A stretch of 64,000 nt of DNA, taken from positions 3,534,001-3,598,000 of the forward strand of contig NZ_CP160398.1 in NCBI RefSeq assembly GCF_040729435.1, in the 5' to 3' direction. This DNA comes from Pseudomonas sp. HOU2. GTDB taxonomy: Bacteria; Pseudomonadota; Gammaproteobacteria; Pseudomonadales; Pseudomonadaceae. Position 1 is the stretch's first letter. Each line of letters opens with the position of its first letter. Of this stretch, positions 44,674 through 54,099 are shown one piece after another. The notes under the pieces are model-generated. The model had not been told where the DNA came from. It did no database searches and was given only the letters and a program-made list of their open reading frames with translations. The position numbers were made by a program, and so were the translations under genes.

Positions 44674-45444
44674 TCAGCGTTCTTCTTGGCGCGATTCAGC
44701 GGCCTTCAGATCCTGGCGCAACGGTACCTTCAGATAAGGATTCACACAGCCGATCTTCAGCGTCCGTGGCGGTGCCCAGCGTGAGTTGTTGCCCACCCAG
44801 TCGATGATGCAGTAGGTCACGTCCAGACGCAGATCCTCACCGCCTTCGACGATCACCGCCGGTGGTACCCAGACCTGAATCGGCAGGCCGACATCGGCTG
44901 CAGTGATTCGGGCCAGGTCCATGCGCACGTCGCCCCAGCGCAAGGTAATGGCGTCGTCCTCGGCCATGTTCAGGTAGGGTTCGATGGTCAGTGGTACACC
45001 GCGTTTGATCTGATAGGGATTCACGCCCTGGCGCCGAATGGTGTCGGGCAGCGAGACGGGCGCCAGTTGCTGATTCTCGTCACCGCAGAGCGGCGAAGGC
45101 TGGCCGCCGGGGCAGTCGAGCTTGACCTGCACCCGGGTTGCCGCCGACAGCGCCGGCCCCTGGCCGATCTGCATCACCCGATAGTGAATCCGTGCGGTGC
45201 CACTGGCGATAAAACTCTCCGGTACCCGCAGGCTGATCGAGGCGCCGACGTCTTCGCTGGTCAAGACCCGCGATGCAACGTAGCAGTTGTTCCAGAACAG
45301 TTCGATCAGATCACCGGCGTCCATGCCGGAATAGGGCAGCACATCAATCAGCAAATGCGCGGCAGCCGCCAGGTTGATCGCGTTGTTGTGTGCGGATGCG
45401 AGGTTCGGCGCTGCCAGTTCGGCAATATGCGAAGTGCGGGTCAT
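44674..45444 (-). CDS. Unknown protein with two tandem beta-sandwich-like repeats
   Basis: 256 residues from ATG 45444 (AGGAGAG upstream). No signal peptide or membrane helix. Two units of about 95 residues are visible: GDLIELFWNNCYVASRVLTSEDVGASISLRVPESFI and DDAITLRWGDVRMDLARITAADVGLPIQVWVPPAVI, each followed by a strand ending RV...LDCP or ..LKIGC. The pattern resembles Ig-like domains of adhesin-type proteins but the protein seems cytoplasmic. It is monocistronic, flanked by a decayed repeat and a long non-coding stretch. Base use is like its neighbours. Function unknown. Confidence 0.7.
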   Translation of the reverse strand: MTRTSHIAELAAPNLASAHNNAINLAAAAHLLIDVLPYSGMDAGDLIELFWNNCYVASRVLTSEDVGASISLRVPESFIASGTARIHYRVMQIGQGPALSAATRVQVKLDCPGGQPSPLCGDENQQLAPVSLPDTIRRQGVNPYQIKRGVPLTIEPYLNMAEDDAITLRWGDVRMDLARITAADVGLPIQVWVPPAVIVEGGEDLRLDVTYCIIDWVGNNSRWAPPRTLKIGCVNPYLKVPLRQDLKAAESRQEER

Positions 45445-45914
45445 CAGGTTCTCTCCTTGAAGTCTTGCGGCGAATTCCATGTCTTGAAAAAACAAAAGGC
45501 GTGATGAATCGGTAATGCAACCGTGAACTTTTGTTCGGGCTGAGTACGGATTTATTCAACTACTGGGTGCCGGTTGCCGACTAGATAAGAGCGTGCGGGA
45601 AAGAGTGTCAATAGAGCATGTTAGTTAATCAATGAATTACGGATTAATCAGAAGCTTCCTACGCTGATCAGGCATGCTGCCTAGCGGTTATGGCGAATGG
45701 AACTACGATTCTTCCGGAGTTTCTGCGGTTTCTGTGTAGACCGGTTTAAGTGGTTTTATAGGCGCAATAGCGCGCCGCAGATTATTTTTATCTGTTGCAG
45801 AGGATAAATGTATTGTTTTGACAGGTTTTTAAACTGGAGGGATTCAAATGTTTTTCAGGCGGGGGAAGTATAACTTCCATCCGTGGAAGTTAATGATTCA
45901 AAACAATAATGTTC
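45445..45914. other. Non-coding stretch with a perfect hairpin
   Basis: AT-richer than its surroundings. At 45871-45892 there is TAACTTCCA, loop TCCG, TGGAAGTTA, a perfect 9-bp stem 23 bases beyond the tcyN stop. A 30-codon frame (45848-45940, ATG after GGAGGGATTC) spans the hairpin and runs into tcyN on the opposite strand; it is weakly supported. No promoter for the unknown protein is obvious beyond AT-rich sequence at 45590-45660. Confidence 0.4.
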
Positions 45915-46664
45915 TCAGGCGTGATTCAGGAACTTGCTGAGAAACTGTTGGGTGCGTTCTTCTTTCGGATTGGCAAACAACGCCTTGGCTTCGCCTTGTT
46001 CGACGATCACGCCCTTGTCGAAAAACACCACACGGTTGGCCACGTCGCGGGCAAAACCCATTTCGTGGGTGACGATGACCATGGTGCGTTTTTCTTCAGC
46101 GAGACCGCGAATGGTCGCCAGCACCTCGCCCACCAGCTCCGGGTCGAGGGCCGAGGTCGGCTCGTCGAACAGGATCACTTCCGGCTCCATCGCCAGCGCC
46201 CGGGCAATCGCCACGCGCTGCTGCTGACCGCCGGACAGACGACGCGGATAAGCATCTTCCTTGCCGGCCAGACCGACCTTGGCCAGCAGCTTCATGCCCA
46301 GGGCAACGGCTTGCTCGCGCGGCATCTTCTTGACCACGATCGGCCCTTCGATGACGTTTTCCAGCGCCGTGCGGTGGGGGAACAGGTTGAAGTTCTGGAA
46401 CACGAAGCCCACGTGCTGACGCAGGTTGCGCACCAGGCTCTGTTGCTGGCTCAGCGGGCGGCTGGTATCGATCTCGATATCGCCGACCTTGATCCGGCCG
46501 CTGGTGGGTTGTTCAAGGAAATTCAGGCAGCGCAGGAACGTGGTCTTGCCCGAACCGCTGGGGCCGATGATGGCCACGACCTCACCTTCCTTCACCTCAA
46601 GATCGATGCCTTTGAGCACCTCTTGACCCTTGAACTGCTTGGTCAGTTTTTCCACGACAATCAT
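45915..46664 (-). CDS. tcyN: L-cystine ABC transporter ATP-binding protein
   Basis: 249 residues from ATG 46664, with AGGAG about 10 bases ahead (an ATG at 46685 would overlap tcyL). Walker [66 protein letters not shown]. The ATPase of the YecC/TcyN class; its neighbours are the matching permease and binding protein and D-cysteine desulfhydrase, the same set as yecC-yecS-fliY-dcyD in E. coli. Confidence 0.88.
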   Translation of the reverse strand: MIVVEKLTKQFKGQEVLKGIDLEVKEGEVVAIIGPSGSGKTTFLRCLNFLEQPTSGRIKVGDIEIDTSRPLSQQQSLVRNLRQHVGFVFQNFNLFPHRTALENVIEGPIVVKKMPREQAVALGMKLLAKVGLAGKEDAYPRRLSGGQQQRVAIARALAMEPEVILFDEPTSALDPELVGEVLATIRGLAEEKRTMVIVTHEMGFARDVANRVVFFDKGVIVEQGEAKALFANPKEERTQQFLSKFLNHA

Positions 46665-46668
46665 GGGC

Positions 46669-47334
46669 TCAGGACTCCTGGTCATGCCGATTGGCCCGCT
46701 CTTCCAACTTGTTCTGCAGGTGCGACAGCACCGTGGCCAGAATCCAGTAGATCAGCGCGGCGGCAAGATACATGGTGAAGACTTCAAAAGTCCGGGCGGT
46801 AATCAGTTGCGCCTGGCGGAACAGTTCCGGCACCTGAATGGTGGCGGCCAGTGCCGTGTCCTTGACCAGCGAAATGAAGCTGTTGCCCAGCGGCGGCAGC
46901 GCCGTGCGCATGGCCTGCGGCAGGATGGCCCGGCGCAGGGTTTGCGCACGGGTCATGCCGATGCTCGCAGCGGCTTCCCACTGGCCGCGCTCGATCGAAC
47001 CGATCGCCGCACGCAGGATTTCACAGGCGTAGGCAGCCATGTTCAGCGAGAAGCCGATCAGCGCCGCCGGCAGCGGATCCAGTTCCAGACCCAATTGCGG
47101 CAAGCCGTAATAGATCACGAACAGTTGCACCAGCAACGGCGTGCCGCGAAAGAACGACACATAGATGCGGGCAATCCAGCTCACCAGTTTGAAGCGCGAC
47201 AGGCGCATCAAGGCCAGGCCGAAGCCCAGCAGCAAGCCGAAGAACATGCCGCCCAGACTGAGGATGACCGTGTAATACGCGCCCTTGAGCAGAAAGGGCG
47301 CGGAGTCCAGTGCGAGTTGGAAAGCTTCTTCCAT
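46669..47334 (-). CDS. tcyL: L-cystine ABC transporter permease
   Basis: 221 residues. YecS-type permease with the coupling loop [44 protein letters not shown]. Overlaps the binding-protein stop (TAATG) and is 4 bases before tcyN. Confidence 0.88.
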   Translation of the reverse strand: MEEAFQLALDSAPFLLKGAYYTVILSLGGMFFGLLLGFGLALMRLSRFKLVSWIARIYVSFFRGTPLLVQLFVIYYGLPQLGLELDPLPAALIGFSLNMAAYACEILRAAIGSIERGQWEAAASIGMTRAQTLRRAILPQAMRTALPPLGNSFISLVKDTALAATIQVPELFRQAQLITARTFEVFTMYLAAALIYWILATVLSHLQNKLEERANRHDQES

Positions 47335-48134
47335 TATTTGGTGACGTCAGCGTTGAAGTATTTCTTCGACAGCTTCTCAAGGGTACCGTCGGCACGCAGT
47401 TCGTCGAGCGCCTTGTTCACCGCCGCCAGCAGCTCAGGCTCGCCTTTGCGCAGGGCGATACCGGATTCCTGACGGGAGAACGCTTCACCGGCAGCCACGG
47501 TTTTCGGGGCTTTCTTGGCGTATTCAAGTGCAGCCAGACGGTCGATCAGGATCGCGTCAGTGCGACCGTTGTTCAGGTCGGCGAACTTGGTCGGATCATC
47601 GTCGTAGGTACGCACGTCAGCGCCCGGCACGTTGGCGCGGACCCATTGCTCGTAGTTGGTGCCCAGGCCGACACCGACTTTCTTGCCGGACAGATCGGCG
47701 GCAGTCTTGATGTTCAACTTGGCTTCCTTGTCCTTCAGCACCAGCGCCTGAATCCCGGAAACGGTGTACGGCTCGGAGAAGTCATACTTCTTCTTGCGCT
47801 CGTCGGAGATGGTCACTTGGTTGACCACGACGTCGAGACGTTTGGATTCCAGTGCAGCGAGGATACCGTCCCACTTGGTCGGCTGAATCTTGGCTTTTAC
47901 GCCGAGTTTCTGCGCCAGGGCTTCGGAGAGTTCGACTTCGAAACCGGACAGCTTGCCGTCGGCATCAACGAAACTGAACGGTGGGTAAGTGCCTTCCAGG
48001 CCGACGTTGATAACGCCCTTGTCCTTGATCTGTTGCAGCTGCTCACCGGCGGATGCCTGGCCGATCAGGCCTGCGCTCAGTGCAAGGCCCAGCGAACCTA
48101 CCAGCAGATTGCGACGTAGTGCGGAAAAATTCAT
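47334..48134 (-). CDS. tcyJ: Cystine-binding periplasmic protein
   Basis: 266 residues from ATG 48134 (AGGGG upstream). Signal peptide NLLVGSLGLALSAGLIGQASAG. The binding core VINVGLEGTYPPFSFVDADGKLSGFEVELSEALAQKLGVKAKIQPTKWDGILAALESKRLDVVVNQVTISDERKKKYDFS matches FliY/TcyJ of E. coli. First gene of the operon. Cystine and related compounds such as diaminopimelate are known ligands of this family. Confidence 0.9.
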   Translation of the reverse strand: MNFSALRRNLLVGSLGLALSAGLIGQASAGEQLQQIKDKGVINVGLEGTYPPFSFVDADGKLSGFEVELSEALAQKLGVKAKIQPTKWDGILAALESKRLDVVVNQVTISDERKKKYDFSEPYTVSGIQALVLKDKEAKLNIKTAADLSGKKVGVGLGTNYEQWVRANVPGADVRTYDDDPTKFADLNNGRTDAILIDRLAALEYAKKAPKTVAAGEAFSRQESGIALRKGEPELLAAVNKALDELRADGTLEKLSKKYFNADVTK

Positions 48135-48338
48135 GACAAGCCCCTGTGTTTTCTTATGGAAGACGCTTAAGGAAAGTTGGCGAATCCGGGAATTCAACGA
48201 CTACGTTATCGTGCCCTAAAGCAGCTTATGCGTCTTGCCCGAAATTCGCCTGCGGCGAGACTATAAGATGTCTGCTTTAGACTTGAAAATACTTAATATC
48301 TGATTTGATATTCATATATGGAATATGAGGCATTTGCC
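48135..48338 (-). promoter_or_regulatory. Promoter region of tcyJLN
   Basis: No gene frame. On the minus strand an AT-rich part with TCTAAAGCAGACATCT followed by TATAGT (a fair -10) at about 48260-48285, then GCATAAGC about 40 bases later. The TCTAAA and ATAAGC words recur in the ats and tau control regions. Confidence 0.4.
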
Positions 48339-48469
48339 TGGGGCGAGGGAGCTTGCTCCCGCCCGACTGCGCAGCAGTCGCAATACCTGCCGCCAGTGTT
48401 CAATTGAAAAACGCGGAAGCAGGTTTGCGGGCGCTGCGCGCCCCAGCGGGAGCAAGCTCCCTCGCCACA
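48339..48469. repeat. Intergenic inverted repeat (family C)
   Basis: GGGGCGAGGGAGCTTGCTCC and inverse with an inner GACTGCGCAGCAGTC palindrome, between tcyJ's promoter and the end of dcyD. Confidence 0.82.
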
Positions 48470-48477
48470 AAAGCACT

Positions 48478-49476
48478 TCAACCGCTCAAAGCATCCTTGT
48501 AGGCAAACAACGCCGGCGCCCCACCCGTGTGCAGGAAGATGATCGGACCCTCGTTGAAACGCTGACGGCCGATCCCGTCGAGCAACCCGGCCATGGCCTT
48601 GCCGGTATACACCGGGTCGAGCAGCACCGCGTCCTGACTGGCCAACAGTTTCACCGCCGCCAGTGTCCCGGCATTTGGCTCGCCGTAACGCGGGCCGAAG
48701 TATTCGTCCCACAACTCGACCTTGAAGTGCTCCGGCAATTTCACGCCCAGCAGCTCCGCCGTGCGCTCGGCCAGCCCCTGTACTTTCGGGCGCTGATCTT
48801 CTTCGCTGCGCGAGACCGTCACGCCGATCACCGGCAATTGCGGCAGCGCTTCGCTCAACGCCAGCGCCAGACCGCTGTGGGTCCCGGCGCTGCCCGAGGC
48901 CAGCACCACGGCGGCGAAATTCAGCCCGGTGTCCTTGATCTGCTCGGCCAGTTCCAGGCCGGCACGCACGTAGCCCAACGCACCGAGGGCATTCGAGCCG
49001 CCGATCGGCACCAGATAGGGTTTCTTGCCATTGCTGCGCAGGCGCACGGCGAGGGCGGCCAGTAATTCGTCGGCGTTGTCGAGGTTGTCCACCAGCTCGA
49101 CCTTGGTGTCGAACAAGTCCAGCAGCAGACGGTTGCCGTTGCCGGTGTAGTTGCTGTCGTCGGTGCCCAGCGGATTTTCCAGCAGCGCCGCGCAACCCAG
49201 GCCGAGTTTGGCCGCCAATGCGGCGGTCTGGCGTACGTGGTTCGATTGCAGGGCGCCGGCGGTGATCAGCGTGTCGGCGCCTTGGGCGAGGGCGTCGGCG
49301 GCGAGGTATTCGAGTTTGCGCAGCTTGTTGCCACCCATGGCCAACGGCGTCAGGTCATCGCGTTTGATGTACACATCGCGGCCCAGCCAGGCGGACAGGC
49401 GTTCGAGTTTTTCCAGTGGCGTGGGTTGGCCGAGCAGGTTGAGACGGTTAAAGCGATCCAGCTGTTGTTTGATCAT
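48478..49476 (-). CDS. dcyD: D-cysteine desulfhydrase
   Basis: 332 residues from ATG 49476 ([24 protein letters not shown]); longer frames upstream are not coding. PLP-dependent tryptophan-synthase-beta fold of the ACC deaminase/DcyD family: cofactor lysine in [30 protein letters not shown], and the phosphate loop [15 protein letters not shown]. Converts D-cysteine to pyruvate, sulfide and ammonia. Pairs with the cystine importer downstream; sulfide can be fed to cysteine synthesis. Confidence 0.9.
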   Translation of the reverse strand: MIKQQLDRFNRLNLLGQPTPLEKLERLSAWLGRDVYIKRDDLTPLAMGGNKLRKLEYLAADALAQGADTLITAGALQSNHVRQTAALAAKLGLGCAALLENPLGTDDSNYTGNGNRLLLDLFDTKVELVDNLDNADELLAALAVRLRSNGKKPYLVPIGGSNALGALGYVRAGLELAEQIKDTGLNFAAVVLASGSAGTHSGLALALSEALPQLPVIGVTVSRSEEDQRPKVQGLAERTAELLGVKLPEHFKVELWDEYFGPRYGEPNAGTLAAVKLLASQDAVLLDPVYTGKAMAGLLDGIGRQRFNEGPIIFLHTGGAPALFAYKDALSG

Positions 49477-49666
49477 GAGCCCGTACTGGCGGAGGAAGAT
49501 GACAGGACTATAGGCAGGCGGTTTTACCGGGGCAACCGTGAATTGCTTATAGCCAAATGTGCTTAGGCCAGCACTATCGGTTCTTGATGCGCCCTTATGG
49601 GCATGTCGTAAAGTAGTCGCCGTTGACGCGGCCCGACCGTCCGGCCGCCCGTGAGGAGTCTTTACC

Positions 49667-50593
49667 GTGAGCGAGCGTTCCAGCCATTGGCAATTGCAGA
49701 CCATCGTCAGCCAACTGCGTACCGCGCGGGATCAGTGGCGTACCCAGAATGGCCGCGCGAGCGGCGAGCAGGGTGGTCGCGAGTTGCCGTCCCGCGCGGC
49801 TATGGCCGAGATTCTCGAGGCGCTGTGTGGCGCGTTGTTTCCGATGCGGCTGGGGCCGGTGGATCTGCGTGAGGAGAGTGAGGACTTCTATGTCGGGCAT
49901 ACCCTCGATACCTCGTTGAATGCCTTGCTGGCGCAGGCGCGGCTGGAGTTGCGTTATGTCGCCCGGCACAGCGCTCAAGGCGATGCTGACGTCGAAGCTC
50001 AGGCGATCCGCATCATTCAGGATTTTGCCCTGGCCTTGCCGGGTTTGCGCAGTTTGCTCGACACCGATGTGCTGGCGGCCTATCACGGCGATCCAGCGGC
50101 ACGCAGTGTCGATGAAGTGTTGCTGTGCTATCCGGGAATACTGGCGGTGATTCACCATCGTCTGGCGCACCATCTGTATCGCGCCGGGTTGCCATTGCTG
50201 GCGCGAATCAGCGCGGAGATTGCGCACTCGGCCACCGGCATCGACATCCACCCGGGCGCGCAGATCGGCCGCAGCTTTTTCATTGACCACGGCACGGGTG
50301 TGGTGATCGGCGAGACCGCGATCATCGGCGAGCGGGTGCGGATCTATCAGGCCGTGACCTTGGGCGCCAAGCGCTTCCCGGCGGATGAAGACGGGCAGTT
50401 GCAGAAGGGCCATCCGCGGCATCCGATTGTCGAGGATGACGTGGTGATTTACGCCGGGGCGACGATTCTGGGGCGGATCACTATCGGTCAGGGGTCGACC
50501 ATTGGTGGCAATGTCTGGCTGACGCGGAGTGTGCCGGCGGGGAGCAACCTGACTCAGGCCAATCTGCAGCATGATGACGGGACGCAGAAGTAA
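49667..50593 (+). CDS. epsC: Serine O-acetyltransferase, EpsC/CysE type
   Basis: 308 residues from GTG 49667 with GAGGAG upstream. The C-terminal 130 residues are the left-handed hexapeptide-repeat helix of serine acetyltransferases: [49 protein letters not shown], with the catalytic His in [10 protein letters not shown], and [33 protein letters not shown]. The alpha-helical N-terminal part is longer than in CysE, as in the EpsC subfamily. Makes O-acetyl-L-serine, the acceptor for sulfide; fits with dcyD divergently encoded nearby. Confidence 0.87.
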   Translation: MSERSSHWQLQTIVSQLRTARDQWRTQNGRASGEQGGRELPSRAAMAEILEALCGALFPMRLGPVDLREESEDFYVGHTLDTSLNALLAQARLELRYVARHSAQGDADVEAQAIRIIQDFALALPGLRSLLDTDVLAAYHGDPAARSVDEVLLCYPGILAVIHHRLAHHLYRAGLPLLARISAEIAHSATGIDIHPGAQIGRSFFIDHGTGVVIGETAIIGERVRIYQAVTLGAKRFPADEDGQLQKGHPRHPIVEDDVVIYAGATILGRITIGQGSTIGGNVWLTRSVPAGSNLTQANLQHDDGTQK

Positions 50594-50608
50594 AACATCC
50601 AATTCGTT

Positions 50609-50715
50609 TGTGGCGAGGGAGCTTGCTCCCGCTGGAGGCCGCAGGACTCCCAATTGCGACTGACGCCGGATTGGGACTGCTGCGCAGTCCAGCGGGAGCA
50701 AGCTCCCTCGCCACA
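50609..50715. repeat. Intergenic inverted repeat (family C)
   Basis: TGTGGCGAGGGAGCTTGCTC and inverse, right after epsC. Confidence 0.85.
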
Positions 50716-50857
50716 ATTTCCGCATCGAATCAGGTTGATGGCATTCAGCCAATTCTCCATTGAACGAATCCCCCCAAACCCGCGTCATACCCCTCCTTGG
50801 GCTTTGTAGGAAAACTACCGCCTGGCCCTGCGATTAGTCCTTACCACCCTATCCATG

Positions 50858-50885
50858 TTTAACTTGAACGTTCATTCAAGTTAAA
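50858..50885 (+). promoter_or_regulatory. BetI-like operator upstream of betT
   Basis: Perfect 11-bp dyad: TTTAACTTGAA (50858-50868), CGTTCA, TTCAAGTTAAA (50875-50885). The centre TTGAACGTTCATTCAA resembles the known binding site of BetI, the choline-responsive TetR repressor. It is 93 bases before the transporter start. The rest of 50716-50977 shows nothing gene-like. Confidence 0.65.
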
Positions 50886-50977
50886 CCGGTGGTTCGCTGC
50901 CCGCTCACAACAGGAGGCTTGCCTTTGCTGAGTCCGATCATTTCAGCCACGTTTCAACCCCTCGAGGTGCACGTTTC

Positions 50978-52978
50978 ATGAGTGCATCGTCTACCCCCGC
51001 CAGCGGTCTGGTTCGCATGAATCCGCCGGTGTTCTACTTCGCCGCGACGGTCATTCTGCTGTTTGGTCTGGTTGTCATCGCCATGCCGGAACAGGCCGGC
51101 GCCTGGTTGCTGGCTGCGCAAAACTGGGCGGCCAATACGGTCGGCTGGTACTACATGCTCGCGATGACGCTGTATCTGGTCTTCGTGGTGGTCACCGCGT
51201 TATCGGGCTACGGCAAGATAAAACTCGGTGCCGACCACGACGAACCCGAGTTCAGTTACCTGTCCTGGGCCGGCATGCTGTTCGCCGCCGGGATCAGCAT
51301 CACGCTGTTTTTCTTTTGCGTATCCGAGCCACTGACGCACTTGGCCCAACCGCCGCAAGGCGAGGCCGGCACCGCCGATGCGGCGCGGCAGGCGATGCAG
51401 ATTCTGTTTCTGCACTGGGGCCTGCACGGCTGGGGCGTGTTCGCCTTTGTCGGCATGGCGCTGGCCTATTTCGCCTACCGGCATAACCTGCCGCTGGCCT
51501 TGCGTTCGGCGCTGTATCCGCTGATCGGCAAGCGCATCAACGGCCCCATCGGTTATGCGGTGGACGGCTTCGGCATCATCGCCACGGTGTTCGGTCTGGG
51601 TGCCGACATGGGCTTCGGCGTGCTGCACCTCAACTCCGGTCTGGACTACCTGTTTGGCATCGCGCACACCCAATGGATTCAGGTCGGCCTGATCACGCTG
51701 ATGATGGGTGCGGCGATCATCGTCGCCGTGTCGGGTGTGGACAAGGGCGTGCGGGTGATGTCCGACATCAACATGCTGCTGGCCTGTGCGCTGCTGCTGT
51801 TCGTGTTGTTCGCCGGGCCTACCCAGCACCTGCTCAACACCCTGATCCAGAACCTCGGCGATTACCTCGGCGCGTTGCCGATGAAGAGTTTCGACCTCTA
51901 CGCCTACGACAAACCGAGCGACTGGCTCGGTGGCTGGACGGTGTTCTACTGGGCCTGGTGGATCGCATGGTCGCCGTTCGTGGGCCTGTTCATCGCACGG
52001 ATTTCCCGTGGTCGGACCATCCGTGAATTCGTCTTCGGCGTGCTGCTGATTCCGCTGGGTTTCACCCTGGCGTGGATGTCGATCTTCGGCAACAGCGCCA
52101 TCGATCAGGTGCTCAATCACGGCATGTCGGCACTGGGCATGTCGGCCCTCGACAATCCGTCGATGAGCCTTTATCTGCTGCTGGAAACCTACCCGTGGAG
52201 CAAGACTGTCATCGCGGTGACGGTGTTCATCAGCTTCGTGTTCTTCGTCACCTCGGCCGACTCCGGCACCGTGGTGCTCTCGACCCTGTCGGCCAAGGGC
52301 GGCAACCCCGACGAAGACGGGCCGAAATGGCTGCGAGTGTTCTGGGGCGCGATGACCGCGCTGGTGACCAGTGCACTCCTGTTCTCCGGCAGCATCGATG
52401 CGTTGAAGTCGGCGGTGGTGCTGACCTCGCTGCCGTTTTCGATGATCCTGTTGCTGATGATGTGGGGCCTGCACAAGGCGTTCTATCTGGAATCGCAGAA
52501 GCAGATCGCGCAATTGCATTCGCTGGCACCAGTGTCCGGTTCGCGGCGTGGCACGGGTGGCTGGCGCCAACGTCTGAGTCAGGCGGTGCACTTCCCCTCA
52601 CGCGACGAGGTGTACCGCTTCATGGACACCACGGTGCGCCCGGCGATTGAAGAAGTGACGGCGGTATTCGTCGAGAAGGGCTTGAACGTGGTCACGCAGC
52701 CGGATCCGGCGCACGACAACATCAGCCTGGAAATCGGCCACGGTGAGCAGCATCCGTTCATCTATCAGGTGCAGATGCGCGGCTACTTCACGCCGTCGTT
52801 CGCCCGCGGCGGCATGGGTTCCAAGCAACTCAACAACCGCCGCTACTACCGCGCTGAAGTGCACTTGAGCGAGGGCAGTCAGGACTACGATCTGGTCGGC
52901 TATACCAAAGAGCAGATCATCAACGACATCCTCGACCAGTACGAACGTCACATGCAGTTCCTGCATCTGGTGCGTTGA
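50978..52978 (+). CDS. betT: BCCT-family choline/betaine transporter BetT-like
   Basis: 666 residues with 12 membrane helices (first at PPVFYFAATVILLFGLVVIAM). The BCCT signature WTVFYWAWWIAWSPFVGLFIARISRGRTIREF and GADMGFGVLHLNSGLDYLFG are intact. The C-terminal cytoplasmic tail of about 150 residues (from GGWRQRLSQAVHFPSRDEVYRFMD) is the long form found in BetT, where it senses osmotic strength. Upstream BetI-like operator supports choline/betaine cargo. A sulfur analogue such as choline-O-sulfate or DMSP is possible given the neighbours, but unproven. Confidence 0.87.
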   Translation: MSASSTPASGLVRMNPPVFYFAATVILLFGLVVIAMPEQAGAWLLAAQNWAANTVGWYYMLAMTLYLVFVVVTALSGYGKIKLGADHDEPEFSYLSWAGMLFAAGISITLFFFCVSEPLTHLAQPPQGEAGTADAARQAMQILFLHWGLHGWGVFAFVGMALAYFAYRHNLPLALRSALYPLIGKRINGPIGYAVDGFGIIATVFGLGADMGFGVLHLNSGLDYLFGIAHTQWIQVGLITLMMGAAIIVAVSGVDKGVRVMSDINMLLACALLLFVLFAGPTQHLLNTLIQNLGDYLGALPMKSFDLYAYDKPSDWLGGWTVFYWAWWIAWSPFVGLFIARISRGRTIREFVFGVLLIPLGFTLAWMSIFGNSAIDQVLNHGMSALGMSALDNPSMSLYLLLETYPWSKTVIAVTVFISFVFFVTSADSGTVVLSTLSAKGGNPDEDGPKWLRVFWGAMTALVTSALLFSGSIDALKSAVVLTSLPFSMILLLMMWGLHKAFYLESQKQIAQLHSLAPVSGSRRGTGGWRQRLSQAVHFPSRDEVYRFMDTTVRPAIEEVTAVFVEKGLNVVTQPDPAHDNISLEIGHGEQHPFIYQVQMRGYFTPSFARGGMGSKQLNNRRYYRAEVHLSEGSQDYDLVGYTKEQIINDILDQYERHMQFLHLVR

Positions 52979-52986
52979 TCGGCAAC

Positions 52987-53019
52987 TGAGCGCCGGGACG
53001 TCTCACGACTCGGCGCTCA
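52987..53019. terminator. Bidirectional hairpin between betT and small membrane gene
   Basis: TGAGCGCCG (52987-52995) pairs with CGGCGCTCA (53011-53019); the second arm lies in the last codons of the convergent gene. No T run. Confidence 0.5.
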
Positions 53020-53263
53020 GCACCATGAACAACACCATCGCCGCCATCGGCACCCCGAACACCGCACTGCCCACCGCGATCTCCGATCCCAGCGGCTGCC
53101 CGGCATGCACCACCCCCACCGCACCATTGATCACCGTCAACGCCAGCCACAGCGCGGCGAAGCTGTAGGCCAGCGTCTGCCGGCTGAAACCGACGCGCTC
53201 GCCGATGTAGAGCATCAGGGCCAGCAGGACCAGGCCGAAGAAGATGATGATGGCGGTGTGCAT
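53003..53263 (-). CDS. Small three-helix membrane protein
   Basis: 86 residues from ATG 53263 (AAGG upstream). Three hydrophobic helices: HTAIIIFFGLVLLALMLYI, TLAYSFAALWLALTVINGAVGVV and IAVGSAVFGVPMAAMVLFMVL. No family recognised and no catalytic residues. Convergent with betT. Confidence 0.65.
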   Translation of the reverse strand: MHTAIIIFFGLVLLALMLYIGERVGFSRQTLAYSFAALWLALTVINGAVGVVHAGQPLGSEIAVGSAVFGVPMAAMVLFMVLSAES

Positions 53264-53303
53264 GGATGTGCCTTTTGGGTTTTGCGGTGCCTGATCGGAC
53301 GCC

Positions 53304-53392
53304 TTCGCGGGCAAGCCCGCTCCCACAGTGATCTCGGTCATTCACAGATTCTGCTACAACCAAAATCCTGTGTGAGCGGGCTTGCCCGCGAA
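53304..53392. repeat. Intergenic REP-type inverted pair (family A, GCGGGCAAGC variant)
   Basis: TTCGCGGGCAAGCCCGCTCC and inverse, upstream of the small membrane gene. Confidence 0.83.
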
Positions 53393-53604
53393 AGGGCCAC
53401 CTCGGTGTTACTTCGAGCATAGACAACTCTGCCTTCCATTCGCCTTATTCCGTTGATTAGCTTTAGTTTCGCGCAGTGGCATTGATGCGAAAACTGAGTC
53501 CACCCTCAGGTAATGATCAATTTCAAGATGTGTATTTTGACTTCTTGTCTGGGGGGTTGAACCTATAGTGGCCAGCATCAACTGATGTATGGAAAGGATT
53601 GCAG
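53393..53604 (+). other. Upstream region of orphan hicB
   Basis: No hicA-like frame (about 60 codons) could be found on either strand although hicA normally precedes hicB. A TATAGT at about 53563 with TTGACT 21 bases before is a weak promoter candidate. Confidence 0.35.
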
Positions 53605-54006
53605 ATGAAATTCCCGGTCGTTCTGCACAAGGATGCCGACTCGGACTACGGAGTGATTGTCCCGGATGTACCGGGGTGCTTCTCCGCAGGTACCACGGTA
53701 GCCGAAGCCTTCGAAAACACTCAGGAGGCTCTGGCCCTGCACTATGAGGGGCTGGTGGCTGATGGCGCGCCATTGCCTCGTGTTCAGGATATTGATGCGC
53801 ATATCGAAAACCCGGATTACGCGGGTGGAATCTGGGGTGTTGTCGACTTTGATATCACACCCTATTTCGGCAAGTCGGTACGCTTCAATGCCACGCTGCC
53901 CGAGCAACTGCTGGAGCGTATTGATCAAACAGTCCGGCGTGATCAGCGCTACAGTTCTCGCTCCGGGTTTCTGGCCGCCGCTGCGTTACGCGAATTGTCG
54001 ACATAA
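53605..54006 (+). CDS. hicB: HicB-family antitoxin-like protein (orphan)
   Basis: 133 residues from ATG 53605 (AAGGA upstream). The N-terminal HicB fold (KFPVVLHKDADSDYGVIVPDVPGCFSAGTTVAEAFENTQEALALHYEGL) is followed by a C-terminal ribbon-helix-helix (SVRFNATLPEQLLERIDQTVRRDQRYSSRSGFLAAAALREL). In complete modules HicB neutralises the mRNA-cutting HicA toxin and represses the operon. No hicA is adjacent, so this may be a domesticated regulator or a remnant. Confidence 0.83.
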   Translation: MKFPVVLHKDADSDYGVIVPDVPGCFSAGTTVAEAFENTQEALALHYEGLVADGAPLPRVQDIDAHIENPDYAGGIWGVVDFDITPYFGKSVRFNATLPEQLLERIDQTVRRDQRYSSRSGFLAAAALRELST

Positions 54007-54007
54007 C

Positions 54008-54087
54008 CTGTAGGAGCTGCCGCAGGCTGCGATCTTTCGCTTTTAAAAGCCAGAATCAAAAGATCGCAGCCTGCGGCAGCTCCTACT
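54008..54087. repeat. Intergenic REP-type inverted pair (family B)
   Basis: CTGTAGGAGCTGCCGCAGGC and inverse between convergent hicB and lacI-type genes. Confidence 0.85.
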
Positions 54088-54099
54088 GAAGCATGTGCG

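Noticed and set aside
51200..52591. 463-codon minus-strand frame opposite betT
   Set aside because: BCCT signatures on the plus strand are intact; the opposite frame is His/Gln/Arg-rich noise.
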